Positions 22,048 to 31,324 of a stretch of DNA of 42,935 bases are shown in pieces (positions within the stretch are counted from its first letter, which is position 1; every line of letters starts with the position of its first letter). The stretch spans positions 1 through 42,935 of the forward strand of contig CALGTL010000142.1 in assembly GCA_937901475.1 (NCBI GenBank). Reading direction: 5' to 3'. The stretch is from an uncultured Dehalococcoidia bacterium. GTDB lineage: Bacteria; Chloroflexota; Dehalococcoidia; Lucifugimonadales; Australimonadaceae. The notes beneath the pieces are model-generated. The model had not been told where the DNA came from and searched no databases. It saw only the letters and a program-made list of their open reading frames with translations. The position numbers were made by a program, and so were the translations under genes.

Positions 22048-23057
22048 TTCAAGAGGCGGTACAGAAGCTGATAAGGGGAACGTCTCTGAGCGTCGAGGAT
22101 TCCTCAGCGGTCGCTGAGGAAATTATGACGGGCGGGGCGTCTCCTGCGCAGATAGCAGGATTCCTGGTTGCCCTACGTATGAAGGGCGAATCGGTCGATG
22201 AAATCACTGGTATGGCAAAGGTGATGCGCGAAAAGTCGTTGCATGTGGAGACGGATGGTCAAGTGCTTGATGTGGTGGGTACGGGTGGCGACGGCAGGAA
22301 TACTTTCAATATTTCTACAGCCACGCTGTTGGTGAGTGCAGCGGCAGGGGTTGTGGTAGCTAAACATGGCAACCGTGCGGCATCAAGCAAATCGGGTACA
22401 GCGGACATTCTTGAGGCTAACGGCGTGAAGCTAGAATTAACGCCTGAGTCTGTACGGCGCTGCATTGATGAACTGAACGTTGGCTTCATGTTTGCGCCTG
22501 CCTTTCACCCTGCAATGCGCTTCGCTGGCCCTGTGCGCCGTGAGCTTGGGATTCGTACCGTATTCAATATCCTCGGGCCGCTAACCAACCCCGCAGGGGC
22601 CGGCTATCAGCTCTTAGGGGTTGGATTCGAGGGCTATGCTGAGTTGATGGCCAATGTGCTCGCAAGCCTGGGGACGAATCACTCGTGGGTCGTACGCGGT
22701 GATGATGGGCTGGATGAATTGACAACAACAACAACGACGCAGGTCTATGAGATTACGGGCGGTCGAGTTAGGCATTTCGAAATCAGCCCCGAAGACGCTG
22801 GCTTGCGACGTGTGGACCTTAGTGAATTGCAGGCTACTGACTCTGCAAGTATCGCCACGTTGTTCCACCAGTCGCTCAGCAGAGGTGAGAGTGCCGCTAA
22901 AGATATCGTAATGCTGAACGCCGCGGCGACCATGGTTGTCGTGGGCCGTGCGGCCGATCTAAGAGCAGGAGTAGCCTTGGCACGAGAGACCATCGATAGC
23001 GGAACGCCCTTGGAAAAGCTTCAGGACCTGGCGAAGTTAAGCCAGACATTGGAGTAG
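22044..23057 (+). CDS. trpD: Anthranilate phosphoribosyltransferase
   Basis: Joins anthranilate to PRPP. 337 aa, normal. The PRPP/metal loop is GTGGDGRNTFNISTA (about residues 76-90), followed by KHGNRAASSKSGTADILEA, and the C-terminal half has VRRELGIRTVFNILGPLTNPA. It overlaps the preceding membrane protein gene by four bases (ATGA) and stops two bases before trpC. Confidence 0.96.
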   Translation: MIQEAVQKLIRGTSLSVEDSSAVAEEIMTGGASPAQIAGFLVALRMKGESVDEITGMAKVMREKSLHVETDGQVLDVVGTGGDGRNTFNISTATLLVSAAAGVVVAKHGNRAASSKSGTADILEANGVKLELTPESVRRCIDELNVGFMFAPAFHPAMRFAGPVRRELGIRTVFNILGPLTNPAGAGYQLLGVGFEGYAELMANVLASLGTNHSWVVRGDDGLDELTTTTTTQVYEITGGRVRHFEISPEDAGLRRVDLSELQATDSASIATLFHQSLSRGESAAKDIVMLNAAATMVVVGRAADLRAGVALARETIDSGTPLEKLQDLAKLSQTLE

Positions 23058-23059
23058 TT

Positions 23060-23857
23060 ATGAGCAGCACTGGAACGATACTGGACGAGATAATTGAGGC
23101 AAAGCGGGTTGAGCTTGCGCGTCACAAAGCAGAAACCTCTCAGGCTGACATGGAGGCGCAAGCTAAGAAGGCTCCATTCCCGTTGAACCTGTCGGGAGCA
23201 TTGTGGGGGGATAAGCTTCGCTTGATTGCCGAGTGTAAAAAGGCTTCGCCATCTAAAGGACTGATTGCGCCTAGTTATGACCCGGTCACAATAGCGACGA
23301 GTTACGCCAAGAACGGAGCGGCCGCAATTTCGGTGCTGACGGAATCAGATTATTTCCAGGGTAGCCTGGAGCATTTGCGTGCGGTGAAGGATGCGGTAGG
23401 TCCGATGGGCGTGCCAGTTCTCCGAAAGGACTTCCTTTTCGACCCCTATCAATTGTACGAGGCGCGAGTGAACGGGGCCGACGCGGCCTTGTTGATTGTA
23501 GCGGCGCTGGAAGAACCGGAGTTGCGCGAGATGCTTGCTGTTGCCCAGGGCATATGGTTGCAAGCGTTGGTAGAAGTGCATAGCGAAGAAGAGTTGGAGA
23601 TAGCTCTCCGTTGCGGTGCCGAAATCATTGGCATCAACCATCGCGACCTTAAAACTTTCAAGGTTGACACTTCGCTCTCCCTTAGGCTGAGACCAATGAT
23701 TCCCCCGGGGCGACTCATCGTGGCTGAGAGCGGTATGTCGAGTGCGAAAGACGTTGCCCCGCTGAAGCAAGCGGGAATCAACGCTATCCTAGTAGGAGAA
23801 GCGTTGATTATGGCCGCCGACCCGGGGGCGAAGGTTAGAGAGTTAGCATCGGTGTAG
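23060..23857 (+). CDS. trpC: Indole-3-glycerol-phosphate synthase
   Basis: Closes the indole ring to form indole-3-glycerol phosphate. 265 aa, TIM barrel. Seen: the N-terminal helix with IIEAKRVELAR, the catalytic region LIAECKKASPSKGLI, VLTESDYFQGS, PVLRKDFLFDPYQLYEARVNGADA, IGINHRDLKTF and the phosphate-binding VAESGMSSA and AILVGEAL. The ATG is two bases after the trpD stop. A single-domain enzyme, not fused to TrpF. Confidence 0.96.
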   Translation: MSSTGTILDEIIEAKRVELARHKAETSQADMEAQAKKAPFPLNLSGALWGDKLRLIAECKKASPSKGLIAPSYDPVTIATSYAKNGAAAISVLTESDYFQGSLEHLRAVKDAVGPMGVPVLRKDFLFDPYQLYEARVNGADAALLIVAALEEPELREMLAVAQGIWLQALVEVHSEEELEIALRCGAEIIGINHRDLKTFKVDTSLSLRLRPMIPPGRLIVAESGMSSAKDVAPLKQAGINAILVGEALIMAADPGAKVRELASV

Positions 23858-23877
23858 CTTCCCGCTAGGCGAGAGAA

Positions 23878-24630
23878 ATGACATACGTAAAGATTTGCGG
23901 ATTTCAAACATCAGATGCGGCCATCGCGGCCGTGGCTGCTGGCGTTGACGCGGTGGGACTCGTGTTTGTTCCGTCTGCACGTCGCCGGCTGGATATTGCT
24001 GACGCGAGGGCTTTGTTGGCGGAGCTTCGTGAGTATGATGTTGAATCACACTCTGAAATTGTGGGTCTCTTTGCCGATCAGTCTGCAGAAGAAGTCAAAG
24101 AGCACATCGAGAAGCTTGGCCTAGATTCTGTTCAACTCTGTGGAGCGGAAGACGTGGGCTACACAAAAGACCTTGGCGTGCCCGTCTACAAGGTCATCGG
24201 TATCGACCCCTCAATTCCTATTTCAGCGCAGATGCCTCGGATAATGGTATTACAGCACCGTCATCAACTAGCGGGACACCGGATCATTATTGATACCAAG
24301 GTAGATGGCCAGTTCGGCGGTAACGGGATCGAGTTTGACTGGGCGCTCGCGGCCGATCTCGCCCGTGGTCTCGACTTCACTCTCGCGGGTGGTCTTACGC
24401 CCGACAACGTTGGTCGCGCGGTCGCTGAGGTGAAACCATGGGGAGTCGATACCTCTAGCGGTGTGGAAACCAACGGCGAAAAAGATATCGCAAAGATTGC
24501 TGCGTTTGTCGGTGCGGTCCGCGCTGTTGATCAAGCTCGCAAGGATGGTCTGCTCAGCAAGCTGTCTTTTATTCCTAAATTTGCTGGCCTAAGAATACCC
24601 AGAATGCCCAAGAGAAAAGGCAAGGGATGA
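23878..24630 (+). CDS. trpF: Phosphoribosylanthranilate isomerase with basic C-terminal tail
   Basis: Isomerises phosphoribosylanthranilate, the step before TrpC. 250 aa. Typical motifs are [15 protein letters not shown] (catalytic Cys about 7), [15 protein letters not shown], the [16 protein letters not shown] phosphate-binding stretch and [19 protein letters not shown]. Most family members are 200-220 aa and end shortly after this last motif. Here about 30 extra residues follow, ending in a Lys/Arg-rich tail ([11 protein letters not shown]) of unknown role. The stop overlaps the trpB start by four bases. Confidence 0.93.
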   Translation: MTYVKICGFQTSDAAIAAVAAGVDAVGLVFVPSARRRLDIADARALLAELREYDVESHSEIVGLFADQSAEEVKEHIEKLGLDSVQLCGAEDVGYTKDLGVPVYKVIGIDPSIPISAQMPRIMVLQHRHQLAGHRIIIDTKVDGQFGGNGIEFDWALAADLARGLDFTLAGGLTPDNVGRAVAEVKPWGVDTSSGVETNGEKDIAKIAAFVGAVRAVDQARKDGLLSKLSFIPKFAGLRIPRMPKRKGKG

Positions 24631-25829
24631 CTACTATGGATACAGGCCTGCCCGATTCCCATGGACGTTTCGGCCCCTACGGAGGGCAGTTTGTGCCAGA
24701 GACGTTAATGGCGGCGCTCGAAGAACTGCTAAAAGAGTACGAAGCAGCCAAGGCGGACCTAGAATTTCAGAGAGCCCTCGCGAAGTTGCACAAAGACTAC
24801 GTGGGGCGCCCCACGCCGTTGTACTTCGCTCAGCGCCTTACGGAGAGGGGTGGTGGCGCGCAGATTTACCTCAAGCGCGAGGACTTGGCACATACAGGCG
24901 CGCATAAAATTAACAACGCCCTTGGCCAGGTTCTGGTGGCGAAACGGATGGGTAAGCAGCGAATTGTCGCTGAGACCGGAGCGGGACAGCATGGGGTCGC
25001 TACTGCTACGGTCTGCGCGATGCTAGGGATGGAATGTGTCGTCTACATGGGTACTGAGGACATGCGCCGGCAGGAGCCCAACGTGTTTCGCATGCGCATG
25101 CTTGGAGCGGAGGTTCGCGGAGTCACTGCTGGCTCCCGCACGCTAAAGGAGGCGGTTAGCGAGACCATTCGTGATTGGGTGACGAATGTCGAAAATACAC
25201 ACTACATCATAGGTAGTGCTGTTGGCCCCCACCCGTACCCCATGATGGTGCGCGATTTCCAGACCGTGATTGGGCTGGAGGCCAAAGAGCAGATGATTGA
25301 AGCTACAGGTCGTCTTCCTGATTACGCTGTGGCTTGTGTAGGGGGTGGGTCGAACTCCATTGGGATGTTCTATCCGTTTATTAAAGATACAAACGTGCGC
25401 CTGATTGGGGTAGAGGCTGGTGGAGAAGGAGTCGAGACCGGTCATCATGCTGCGAGCGTTGGTGGAGGCCGGCCAGGCGTGCTGCACGGCTCAATGTCGT
25501 ATATTAACCAAGACCAGGATGGCCAGATCATCGAGACGCACAGTATCTCCGCGGGGCTAGATTACCCAGGGGTAGGTCCTGAACATGCCTGGCTCCGCGA
25601 AACGGAGAGAGCGCAATACGTCAACGTTACGGACGATGACGCGGTGGCTGCATTCAAGATGACCAGTGAACTTGAGGGCATAATTCCCGCGCTCGAATCA
25701 GCGCATGCAATCTCCTATACCGTGGAAACGCTGGCCCCTAGCCTGACGGCTAAAGAATCCATCGTGGTTTGCCTTAGTGGGCGTGGCGACAAGGACATGG
25801 GTACCGTGATGTCGCTGGAGACGGCCTAG
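24627..25829 (+). CDS. trpB: Tryptophan synthase beta chain
   Basis: PLP enzyme that condenses indole with serine. 400 aa, TrpB1 type with the usual [14 protein letters not shown] opening. The PLP Lys is in [13 protein letters not shown] (about 92), the catalytic Glu in [13 protein letters not shown], and the phosphate loop is [12 protein letters not shown]. TrpB1 normally works with TrpA, but no trpA follows: nuoA begins 136 bases downstream. trpA must lie elsewhere or be lost. Confidence 0.96.
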   Translation: MTTMDTGLPDSHGRFGPYGGQFVPETLMAALEELLKEYEAAKADLEFQRALAKLHKDYVGRPTPLYFAQRLTERGGGAQIYLKREDLAHTGAHKINNALGQVLVAKRMGKQRIVAETGAGQHGVATATVCAMLGMECVVYMGTEDMRRQEPNVFRMRMLGAEVRGVTAGSRTLKEAVSETIRDWVTNVENTHYIIGSAVGPHPYPMMVRDFQTVIGLEAKEQMIEATGRLPDYAVACVGGGSNSIGMFYPFIKDTNVRLIGVEAGGEGVETGHHAASVGGGRPGVLHGSMSYINQDQDGQIIETHSISAGLDYPGVGPEHAWLRETERAQYVNVTDDDAVAAFKMTSELEGIIPALESAHAISYTVETLAPSLTAKESIVVCLSGRGDKDMGTVMSLETA

Positions 25830-25836
25830 GTATTCG

Positions 25837-25865
25837 TTGACACGCTGTCGTGGGCACTGGATGAT
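25837..25865 (+). promoter_or_regulatory. Possible promoter of the nuo operon
   Basis: A perfect TTGACA (25837-25842) and, after 17 bases, GATGAT (25860-25865). A weaker alternative -10, TGATAG, sits at 25862. It would let nuo be expressed apart from the T-box-controlled trp genes. Confidence 0.45.
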
Positions 25866-25965
25866 AGTCATGTATTTTGAAACCAACCTACTGGCGACGC
25901 ATCCGCTGGTTACGAGCGGCGAGTGCGTAACACAGCGGTCTAAGTTTCAGTTTTCGAGGGATTAG

Positions 25966-26337
25966 ATGCCTGTAGATGGATACGCCGTCAACTGGGCGGC
26001 CGTAGTCATTGCCGCTGCTGTTGGAGTTGCTGGCATGGCGGTGATGTTGCTTGGCTCGTTCCTGTTGGCGCCGCGCCGTCCTTCAGAGGCGAAGGCCATC
26101 GCCTATGAATCTGGGATTAGGCCTACGCCTCTGGCGTGGACGCAATTCACTGTTCGGTATTATATTTTCGCGATTCTCTTCCTGATTTTTAGCGTGGAAG
26201 CAGTCTTCCTGTTTCCGTGGGCGTTGGTTTTCTTAGAGACAGCGACTTATGTGTTCTACGCGATGATCATGTTTATCGCGATCCTGCTCTTCGGCGTGGC
26301 CTACGCATGGCGTAAAGGGGTACTTCAGTGGCGGTAG
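25966..26337 (+). CDS. nuoA: NADH-quinone oxidoreductase subunit A
   Basis: Small membrane subunit of complex I near the quinone channel. 123 aa with three transmembrane segments (about 12-33, 64-84, 88-112). The conserved loop [10 protein letters not shown] lies between TM1 and TM2, but the position is usually YECG; here Cys is Ser. First gene of an 11-gene cluster; nuoB overlaps its end by 10 bases. Confidence 0.93.
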   Translation: MPVDGYAVNWAAVVIAAAVGVAGMAVMLLGSFLLAPRRPSEAKAIAYESGIRPTPLAWTQFTVRYYIFAILFLIFSVEAVFLFPWALVFLETATYVFYAMIMFIAILLFGVAYAWRKGVLQWR

Positions 26338-27023
26338 ATGCTAATAACGGCGCGCAGAATTTGCCGCTTTTCGTTCCTCAGAAATGGGAACGTGAAGAAG
26401 GCGGTCGCTTTTTCCATACGGGCGAAGGCGGTGACGACTCTTTGGGCAAAGGTAACCACCCTGCTCCCAACCGGATAAACAATGTTGCCCCTGGCGTGAT
26501 TACGGCTAAACTCGATGACCTGATTGCTATGGGTCGCAGCAACTCGTTGTGGACACTTACTTTCGGCTTGGCTTGTTGCGCCATTGAGATGATTTCGACT
26601 CATATGGCGCACCATGATTTCGACCGCTTCGGTATCGTCACTTGGCCGTCACCTAGGCAGGCCGATGTAATGATTATTGCAGGCACCGTGGTGAAGAAAA
26701 TGGCAGAGCCCATCCGCCTTCTATATGAGCAGATGCCTGACCCGAAGTGGGTTATCGCCATGGGGACCTGTGCTACTAGTGGAGGGCCGTACTACAGGTC
26801 GTACAGTGTCGTTATGGGGGTGGACCACATCATACCGGTGGACATTTATGTCCCAGGATGCCCCCCCCGCCCTGAGGCATTGATGGACGCGTTCCTGAAG
26901 CTGCAGACTAAGATAAAGAGCGACGCTAAGAACCATCAGATTGACGATCTGTCCGAGCACACAGCCGCTGCCTCTGTTGCAGAGGTCACCTCAGCAACAG
27001 CCACGGTAGAGGAATCTGCCTGA
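26328..27023 (+). CDS. nuoB: NADH-quinone oxidoreductase subunit B
   Basis: Carries the terminal 4Fe-4S cluster N2 next to the quinone site. 231 aa. Cluster ligands are seen in LACCAIEM (Cys 83-84), MGTCATSGG and [11 protein letters not shown]. It is longer than the usual 160-190 aa because of a hydrophilic N-terminus of about 50 residues and a Ser/Ala/Thr-rich tail of about 35 residues. The GTG start overlaps nuoA and has AAAGGGG ahead; it overlaps nuoC by one base. Confidence 0.95.
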   Translation: MAVDANNGAQNLPLFVPQKWEREEGGRFFHTGEGGDDSLGKGNHPAPNRINNVAPGVITAKLDDLIAMGRSNSLWTLTFGLACCAIEMISTHMAHHDFDRFGIVTWPSPRQADVMIIAGTVVKKMAEPIRLLYEQMPDPKWVIAMGTCATSGGPYYRSYSVVMGVDHIIPVDIYVPGCPPRPEALMDAFLKLQTKIKSDAKNHQIDDLSEHTAAASVAEVTSATATVEESA

Positions 27024-27592
27024 TGACTGAGCAAGACCCATTAGCCGGCCAACCGGAAGCGAAAGGCCCCGAGGCATCCGCCGAGAAGCCTGTGCGGCAC
27101 GGCCCCCCAATCGTTGTTGCGGAAGAGCAGCTTAACGAGCGTGGTGAGCAGACTGCTGAGCAGTTGGCGCGCACGTTGGGAGCGCTCGCACTTGACGCGG
27201 CAGGCCGTGATGACACTCCTTGGGCGCGTGTGGATGCCTCTCAATTGCACCGAGCTGCTGAGAAGTGTCGCGATGGCGAGATGGGGATGGATATGCTCAA
27301 CCTCATGCTTGCTGTGGATTGGGTCGACCGGATTCAGATGATTTACGTGCTCTACTCGACAACCAACAACAGGAAAGCAATTCTGAAGGCGGACTTGCCC
27401 GCCGAAGCACCAAAGATTAGCTCTGTCACAGATCTCTGGGAAGCGGGATCGTGGTACGAGCGTGAAGCTCACGACTTGTTCGGGGTCGAGTTTCCGGGCA
27501 ACAGCGACATGTCGCCCTTACTCCTATACGAAGGATTTGAGGGCCACCCTGGCCTCAAGAGCTATCCCTTGAATGACTACGAAGAGTGGTAG
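27023..27592 (+). CDS. nuoC: NADH-quinone oxidoreductase subunit C
   Basis: Peripheral-arm subunit, 189 aa, not fused to NuoD. The family signature GSWYEREAHDLFGVEFPGN is present, with the usual ending YPLNDYEEW. The first 35 or so residues are Pro/Glu/Ala-rich and look disordered, unlike most family members. The stop is four bases before the nuoD start. Confidence 0.93.
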   Translation: MTEQDPLAGQPEAKGPEASAEKPVRHGPPIVVAEEQLNERGEQTAEQLARTLGALALDAAGRDDTPWARVDASQLHRAAEKCRDGEMGMDMLNLMLAVDWVDRIQMIYVLYSTTNNRKAILKADLPAEAPKISSVTDLWEAGSWYEREAHDLFGVEFPGNSDMSPLLLYEGFEGHPGLKSYPLNDYEEW

Positions 27593-27596
27593 GCCA

Positions 27597-28709
27597 ATGA
27601 GTACTGGACCACAATTCGATAGCGTTGACATGATGCTGAACATGGGGCCTCAGCATCCTGCGACCCATGGTGTCTTCCGTATGGTTCTCACGGTTGATGG
27701 CGAACGGGTGGTTGACGTCACACCGCACATCGGGTACCTGCATCGTGGCACCGAGCGGCTCGCGGAAGTTGAGAGTTATGGTCAGGTAATCACTCTTTTC
27801 GACCGTGTGGACTACATCTCGAACCTCAACAACGAGCTCGCATTCGTACGTGCCGGCGAGAAAATCATGGAAGTCGACGCCCCTGAGCGGGCCCAGTACA
27901 TCCGAGTCATTCTCGCCGAACTCAACCGTGTCGCGAGTCACCTGTTGTTTATTGGGACCTACGCTATTGACCTTGGTGCGATGACTCCCGTTATGTACTG
28001 TTTTCGTGAGCGCGAGCGGATTGAAAATTTATTTGAGCATGTTACGGGCGCCAGGATGATGCACAACTACATGCGCATCGGAGGGGTGAAGTCTGATGTC
28101 CCTGATGACTTTGTCCCATGGGTGCACCGGCTGATTGGCGATGTTCGTAAGGGTGTCGAGGAGACCGATAAACTCCTCAGCACGAACGAAGTGTTCCTGG
28201 GCCGTACCCGTGGCGTAGGTATCATCGATGGCCCTATGGCAGTGTCGTGTGGCCTGTCAGGCCCTTCGCTGCGCGGCAGTGGGATTGCTTATGACGTACG
28301 GAAGGATGACCCTTACGAAATCTACCCCTACCTGAACTACAAGGTCCCGGTGGGTGAGAATGGCGATTGCTGGGATCGCTACTACTTGCGTGTCCTGGAG
28401 TGTTACGAATCCTTGAGCATGATTGAGCAGTGCTTGAATCAACTTCCAGATGGGCCGATTATGGCCGCCGGCCGACGTATCGCACGCCCTCCTGCGGGTG
28501 AGGTATTCTCGCATTCAGAGAATCCCAGAGGCGACCTGGGCGTGTATTTGATAAGCGATGGCTCTGACAAGCCCTACCGTGTGAAGATTCGGCCGCCGTC
28601 TTTCTGTAATTTGATTGGACTGAGGCCGATGACCATTGGCTCCTACATTGCGGACGCCGTGGCGATTCTTGGCTCATTAGACATTGTGCTGGGTGAGGTA
28701 GACCGTTGA
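27597..28709 (+). CDS. nuoD: NADH-quinone oxidoreductase subunit D
   Basis: 49-kDa-type subunit that forms the quinone pocket with NuoB. 370 aa. Family features are MLNMGPQHPATHGVFRMVL near the start, HIGYLHRGTERLAE, and RPPSFCNLIGLRPM near the end. The track's ORF starts eight codons upstream inside nuoC; ATG at 27597 fits the family. The stop overlaps the nuoH TTG start. Confidence 0.95.
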   Translation: MSTGPQFDSVDMMLNMGPQHPATHGVFRMVLTVDGERVVDVTPHIGYLHRGTERLAEVESYGQVITLFDRVDYISNLNNELAFVRAGEKIMEVDAPERAQYIRVILAELNRVASHLLFIGTYAIDLGAMTPVMYCFRERERIENLFEHVTGARMMHNYMRIGGVKSDVPDDFVPWVHRLIGDVRKGVEETDKLLSTNEVFLGRTRGVGIIDGPMAVSCGLSGPSLRGSGIAYDVRKDDPYEIYPYLNYKVPVGENGDCWDRYYLRVLECYESLSMIEQCLNQLPDGPIMAAGRRIARPPAGEVFSHSENPRGDLGVYLISDGSDKPYRVKIRPPSFCNLIGLRPMTIGSYIADAVAILGSLDIVLGEVDR

Positions 28710-29896
28710 ACGTCACCCTCTCTGATGCAGTCGATCTAGGCATCCGGCTATTTGCGCTATTCAATGTGGTGGCGCTGGGAGCGGTTTCTTTGGTTTGGCT
28801 TGAGCGCCGATTCCTCGGTCGCCTTCAGGGCAGGCCGGGCCCCAATCGCGTGGGCCCGTTCGGGCTCCTGCAGCCGATTGCTGACGCAATCAAACTTATG
28901 TCTAAAGAAGACGTGGCCCCTGGTAGCTCACAGCGCTTGATCTTCTATGCTGCGCCGATTCTGGTGTTCGTGCCCGCTTTTGTAGTTTGGCTAACATTCC
29001 CGTTGGCCCGTGATCTTGTTGTGCGGAACATGGAAATGGGCCTATTCTTTTTTGTGGCAATCTCGACGCTTAGCATCGTCGGCTTGGTGCTCGCAGGTTG
29101 GAGCTCCAATTCTAAGTATGCCATTCTCGGTGGATTTCGGGCTGCTGCTCAGCTGGTGAGCTACGAGATTCCGATCATCACTATGATTCTTGTAGTGGCG
29201 ATGCTGTCAGGATCCCTGGACTTTGTGTCGGTCGTTGATGCCCAGTCTAGAGTGCCGTTCATTTTAGTGGTTCCTCTGGGATTGGTCATTTTCCTGATTG
29301 CGGGTCTGGCCGAGGTAGGGCGGACTCCATTCGATATCTATTTCGCTGAATCGGAGGTCGTTGGTGGCCCGTTTGTCGAGTACAGCGGTGCACACTGGGC
29401 AATCTTTTTCCTGGCTGAATACGTCAATACTTTTGTCTTAGGCATCCTTGGCGCTCTTCTTTTTCTGGGCGGCTGGCGCTGGCCTTTTGGCGAAAACCTC
29501 CCTCAGCTCGCGTCAGTGGCTCTTTTGATGGGCAAGGCGTACTTCATCGTCTTGGTCATCTTCTGGATACGGGGTACATATCCGCGGATGCGCATCGATC
29601 AACTCATGGAGGTCGCATGGAAGTGGCTCATCCCACTTTCCTTCGCGCTGTTCCTTGTGACGGCATTCCAATTAAAGTTTGAGTGGCCCTGGTGGATTCT
29701 GACTATCATGTCGCTTGCCATCCTTGCCGTGCCAGTGCTAGTGCAATCGCAAAAGCAACGCAATCCTGCATTAGCGTTGGCAGCGCGCTATGCAGCAAAC
29801 GCTGTCGTGGTGGAAGCTAAACCCCGCCCGTCACCTGCCGCTGCAGAAGACACGCCTCCGGCAACATCAGAAACGGCAGAAGGGACCAGCGCATGA
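28706..29896 (+). CDS. nuoH: NADH-quinone oxidoreductase subunit H
   Basis: Membrane subunit that forms much of the quinone tunnel. 396 aa with eight or so TM segments. The conserved loop is GRPGPNRVGPFGLLQPIADAIK, and GLAEVGRTPFDIYFAESEVVGG is the family's long cytoplasmic loop. It has an extra C-terminal tail of about 45 residues, Ala/Pro/Glu/Thr-rich. The TTG start overlaps the nuoD stop as TTGA. Confidence 0.94.
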   Translation: MNVTLSDAVDLGIRLFALFNVVALGAVSLVWLERRFLGRLQGRPGPNRVGPFGLLQPIADAIKLMSKEDVAPGSSQRLIFYAAPILVFVPAFVVWLTFPLARDLVVRNMEMGLFFFVAISTLSIVGLVLAGWSSNSKYAILGGFRAAAQLVSYEIPIITMILVVAMLSGSLDFVSVVDAQSRVPFILVVPLGLVIFLIAGLAEVGRTPFDIYFAESEVVGGPFVEYSGAHWAIFFLAEYVNTFVLGILGALLFLGGWRWPFGENLPQLASVALLMGKAYFIVLVIFWIRGTYPRMRIDQLMEVAWKWLIPLSFALFLVTAFQLKFEWPWWILTIMSLAILAVPVLVQSQKQRNPALALAARYAANAVVVEAKPRPSPAAAEDTPPATSETAEGTSA

Positions 29897-30501
29897 TTTC
29901 TGGCCTCAAGGGAATGTTGGTCACTTTGCGGTGGCTTGGGAAGAGGAATATCACCGCGAACTACCCGAAAGAGCACCTGCCTGTGCAGGAGCGTTTCATG
30001 GGCTTTCCAGGCTTGCTCTGGGATGAAACCGCCGATGAGCCGTTTTGCACGGGATGCATGGTTTGCGTGCGGGAATGCCCTACTCAGTGTATGACGGCGA
30101 TTATGCATGACAATCCGAACGCGGTTGAGGGGAAGAGCCACCGAAGGAAGATTATCGAGACATTCGAGATTAACTTGAACCGTTGTATCTTGTGTGGCAT
30201 CTGCGTGGATGTTTGTAACTTCGACGCCATCGCGATGTCCCATGAGCATGAACTCGCAAGCTTCGCCCGCACCGGTGCCCGTGCTGATTTGGGTTTGTTG
30301 CTTGATCTAGGCCGTAAGTTCCAGGCCGAGGTCGTGTGGGCACCCAAGAGTGCCGATCGAAATGTTGCAAGCGTGGTACTTACTAAACGGGCCGCTGCTG
30401 AAGCGGCAAAGGTTGCCGCCGCCGATGCTGCACCTCAGGCCGATGCGGCCACTCTAGAGGCCTCGGCCAAAGAAGAACCTTCTGAGGAGAGAGGTTCCTA
30501 A
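29893..30501 (+). CDS. nuoI: NADH-quinone oxidoreductase subunit I
   Basis: Ferredoxin-like subunit with two 4Fe-4S clusters, the entry of electrons to NuoB. 202 aa. Motifs: CTGCMVCVRECP (Cys from about 52) and CILCGICVDVCN (from about 97); the second has Asn where Pro is common. The C-terminal 50 residues are Ala/Glu-rich and look disordered. As NuoE/F/G are missing, this subunit would be the likely docking point for another electron donor; that is inference. The ATG overlaps the nuoH stop by four bases. Confidence 0.94.
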   Translation: MISGLKGMLVTLRWLGKRNITANYPKEHLPVQERFMGFPGLLWDETADEPFCTGCMVCVRECPTQCMTAIMHDNPNAVEGKSHRRKIIETFEINLNRCILCGICVDVCNFDAIAMSHEHELASFARTGARADLGLLLDLGRKFQAEVVWAPKSADRNVASVVLTKRAAAEAAKVAAADAAPQADAATLEASAKEEPSEERGS

Positions 30502-30502
30502 C

Positions 30503-31015
30503 ATGGGACTAATTCTCTTCTACATCCTTGGTGGACTCACACTCGTCGCAGCGTTGGGTGTGGTGACAACGCGTAACATTGTTTATGGCGCATTGTTTCT
30601 CTTAGTAGCGATGTCAGGTGTCGCTGGCTTGTTTGTGCTGCTTTTTGCCGAGTTTCTGGCGTTGGTTCAACTGCTGATTTACGGCGGAGCAATCATTATC
30701 GTCATTCTTTTTGCGCTAATGCTTACGCGGACGACGGATTTCTCGGTTGCTACGGAACACCGGCGGTGGCCGATGGCAGCGGTAATCTCGTTAGCGTTGT
30801 TCGGGTTACTAGCAGGAGCTGCTATTGGTGACTCCGGCGATTACAACACCTACCAGCGCTCAGGGATTAGTATCGAGGAGTTGGGTAAGGGCCTGTTCGA
30901 GAACTGGGCGGTGCCTTTCGAGATTGCATCGATTGTGCTGCTCGTGGCACTTATCGGCGCTATCGTTATAGGGCGCTCGGGTGAAGAAGAGGGCGGGGAG
31001 GGAGATCAAGGATGA
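30503..31015 (+). CDS. nuoJ: NADH-quinone oxidoreductase subunit J
   Basis: Membrane subunit, 170 aa, with five TM segments. The third helix shows VQLLIYGGAIIIVILFALML, the region with the family's pi-bulge that couples redox to pumping. It starts one base after the nuoI stop and overlaps nuoK by four bases. Confidence 0.93.
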   Translation: MGLILFYILGGLTLVAALGVVTTRNIVYGALFLLVAMSGVAGLFVLLFAEFLALVQLLIYGGAIIIVILFALMLTRTTDFSVATEHRRWPMAAVISLALFGLLAGAAIGDSGDYNTYQRSGISIEELGKGLFENWAVPFEIASIVLLVALIGAIVIGRSGEEEGGEGDQG

Positions 31016-31323
31016 TTCTTGAACTCGCCCACTTTCAGATACTTGCAGCGGCGCTATTTTGCCTGGGCCTCTATGGCGTACTCGCCCGTAGGAGCGCGGT
31101 GATGGTGTTGATGGCCGTTGAGTTGATGCTTAATGCCGTGAATATCAACCTCGTGGCGTTTTCTGCTTTTCGGGATATCTCTATCGTTACTGGGCAGGTT
31201 ATTGCCATTTTTGTAATCACTGTCGCAGCGGCTGAAATCGGCTTGGCATTAGCGGTCATCATGCGTCTATACCGTCGACGCGGGACCGTGAATGTCGATG
31301 AAATAGATTGGATGAAGGGTTAG
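31012..31323 (+). CDS. nuoK: NADH-quinone oxidoreductase subunit K
   Basis: Small three-TM subunit, 103 aa. Conserved Glu residues for proton transfer lie in MAVELMLNAVNINLVAF and VAAAEIGLALAVI. Stops one base before the nuoL TTG start. Confidence 0.94.
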   Translation: MILELAHFQILAAALFCLGLYGVLARRSAVMVLMAVELMLNAVNINLVAFSAFRDISIVTGQVIAIFVITVAAAEIGLALAVIMRLYRRRGTVNVDEIDWMKG

Positions 31324-31324
31324 C

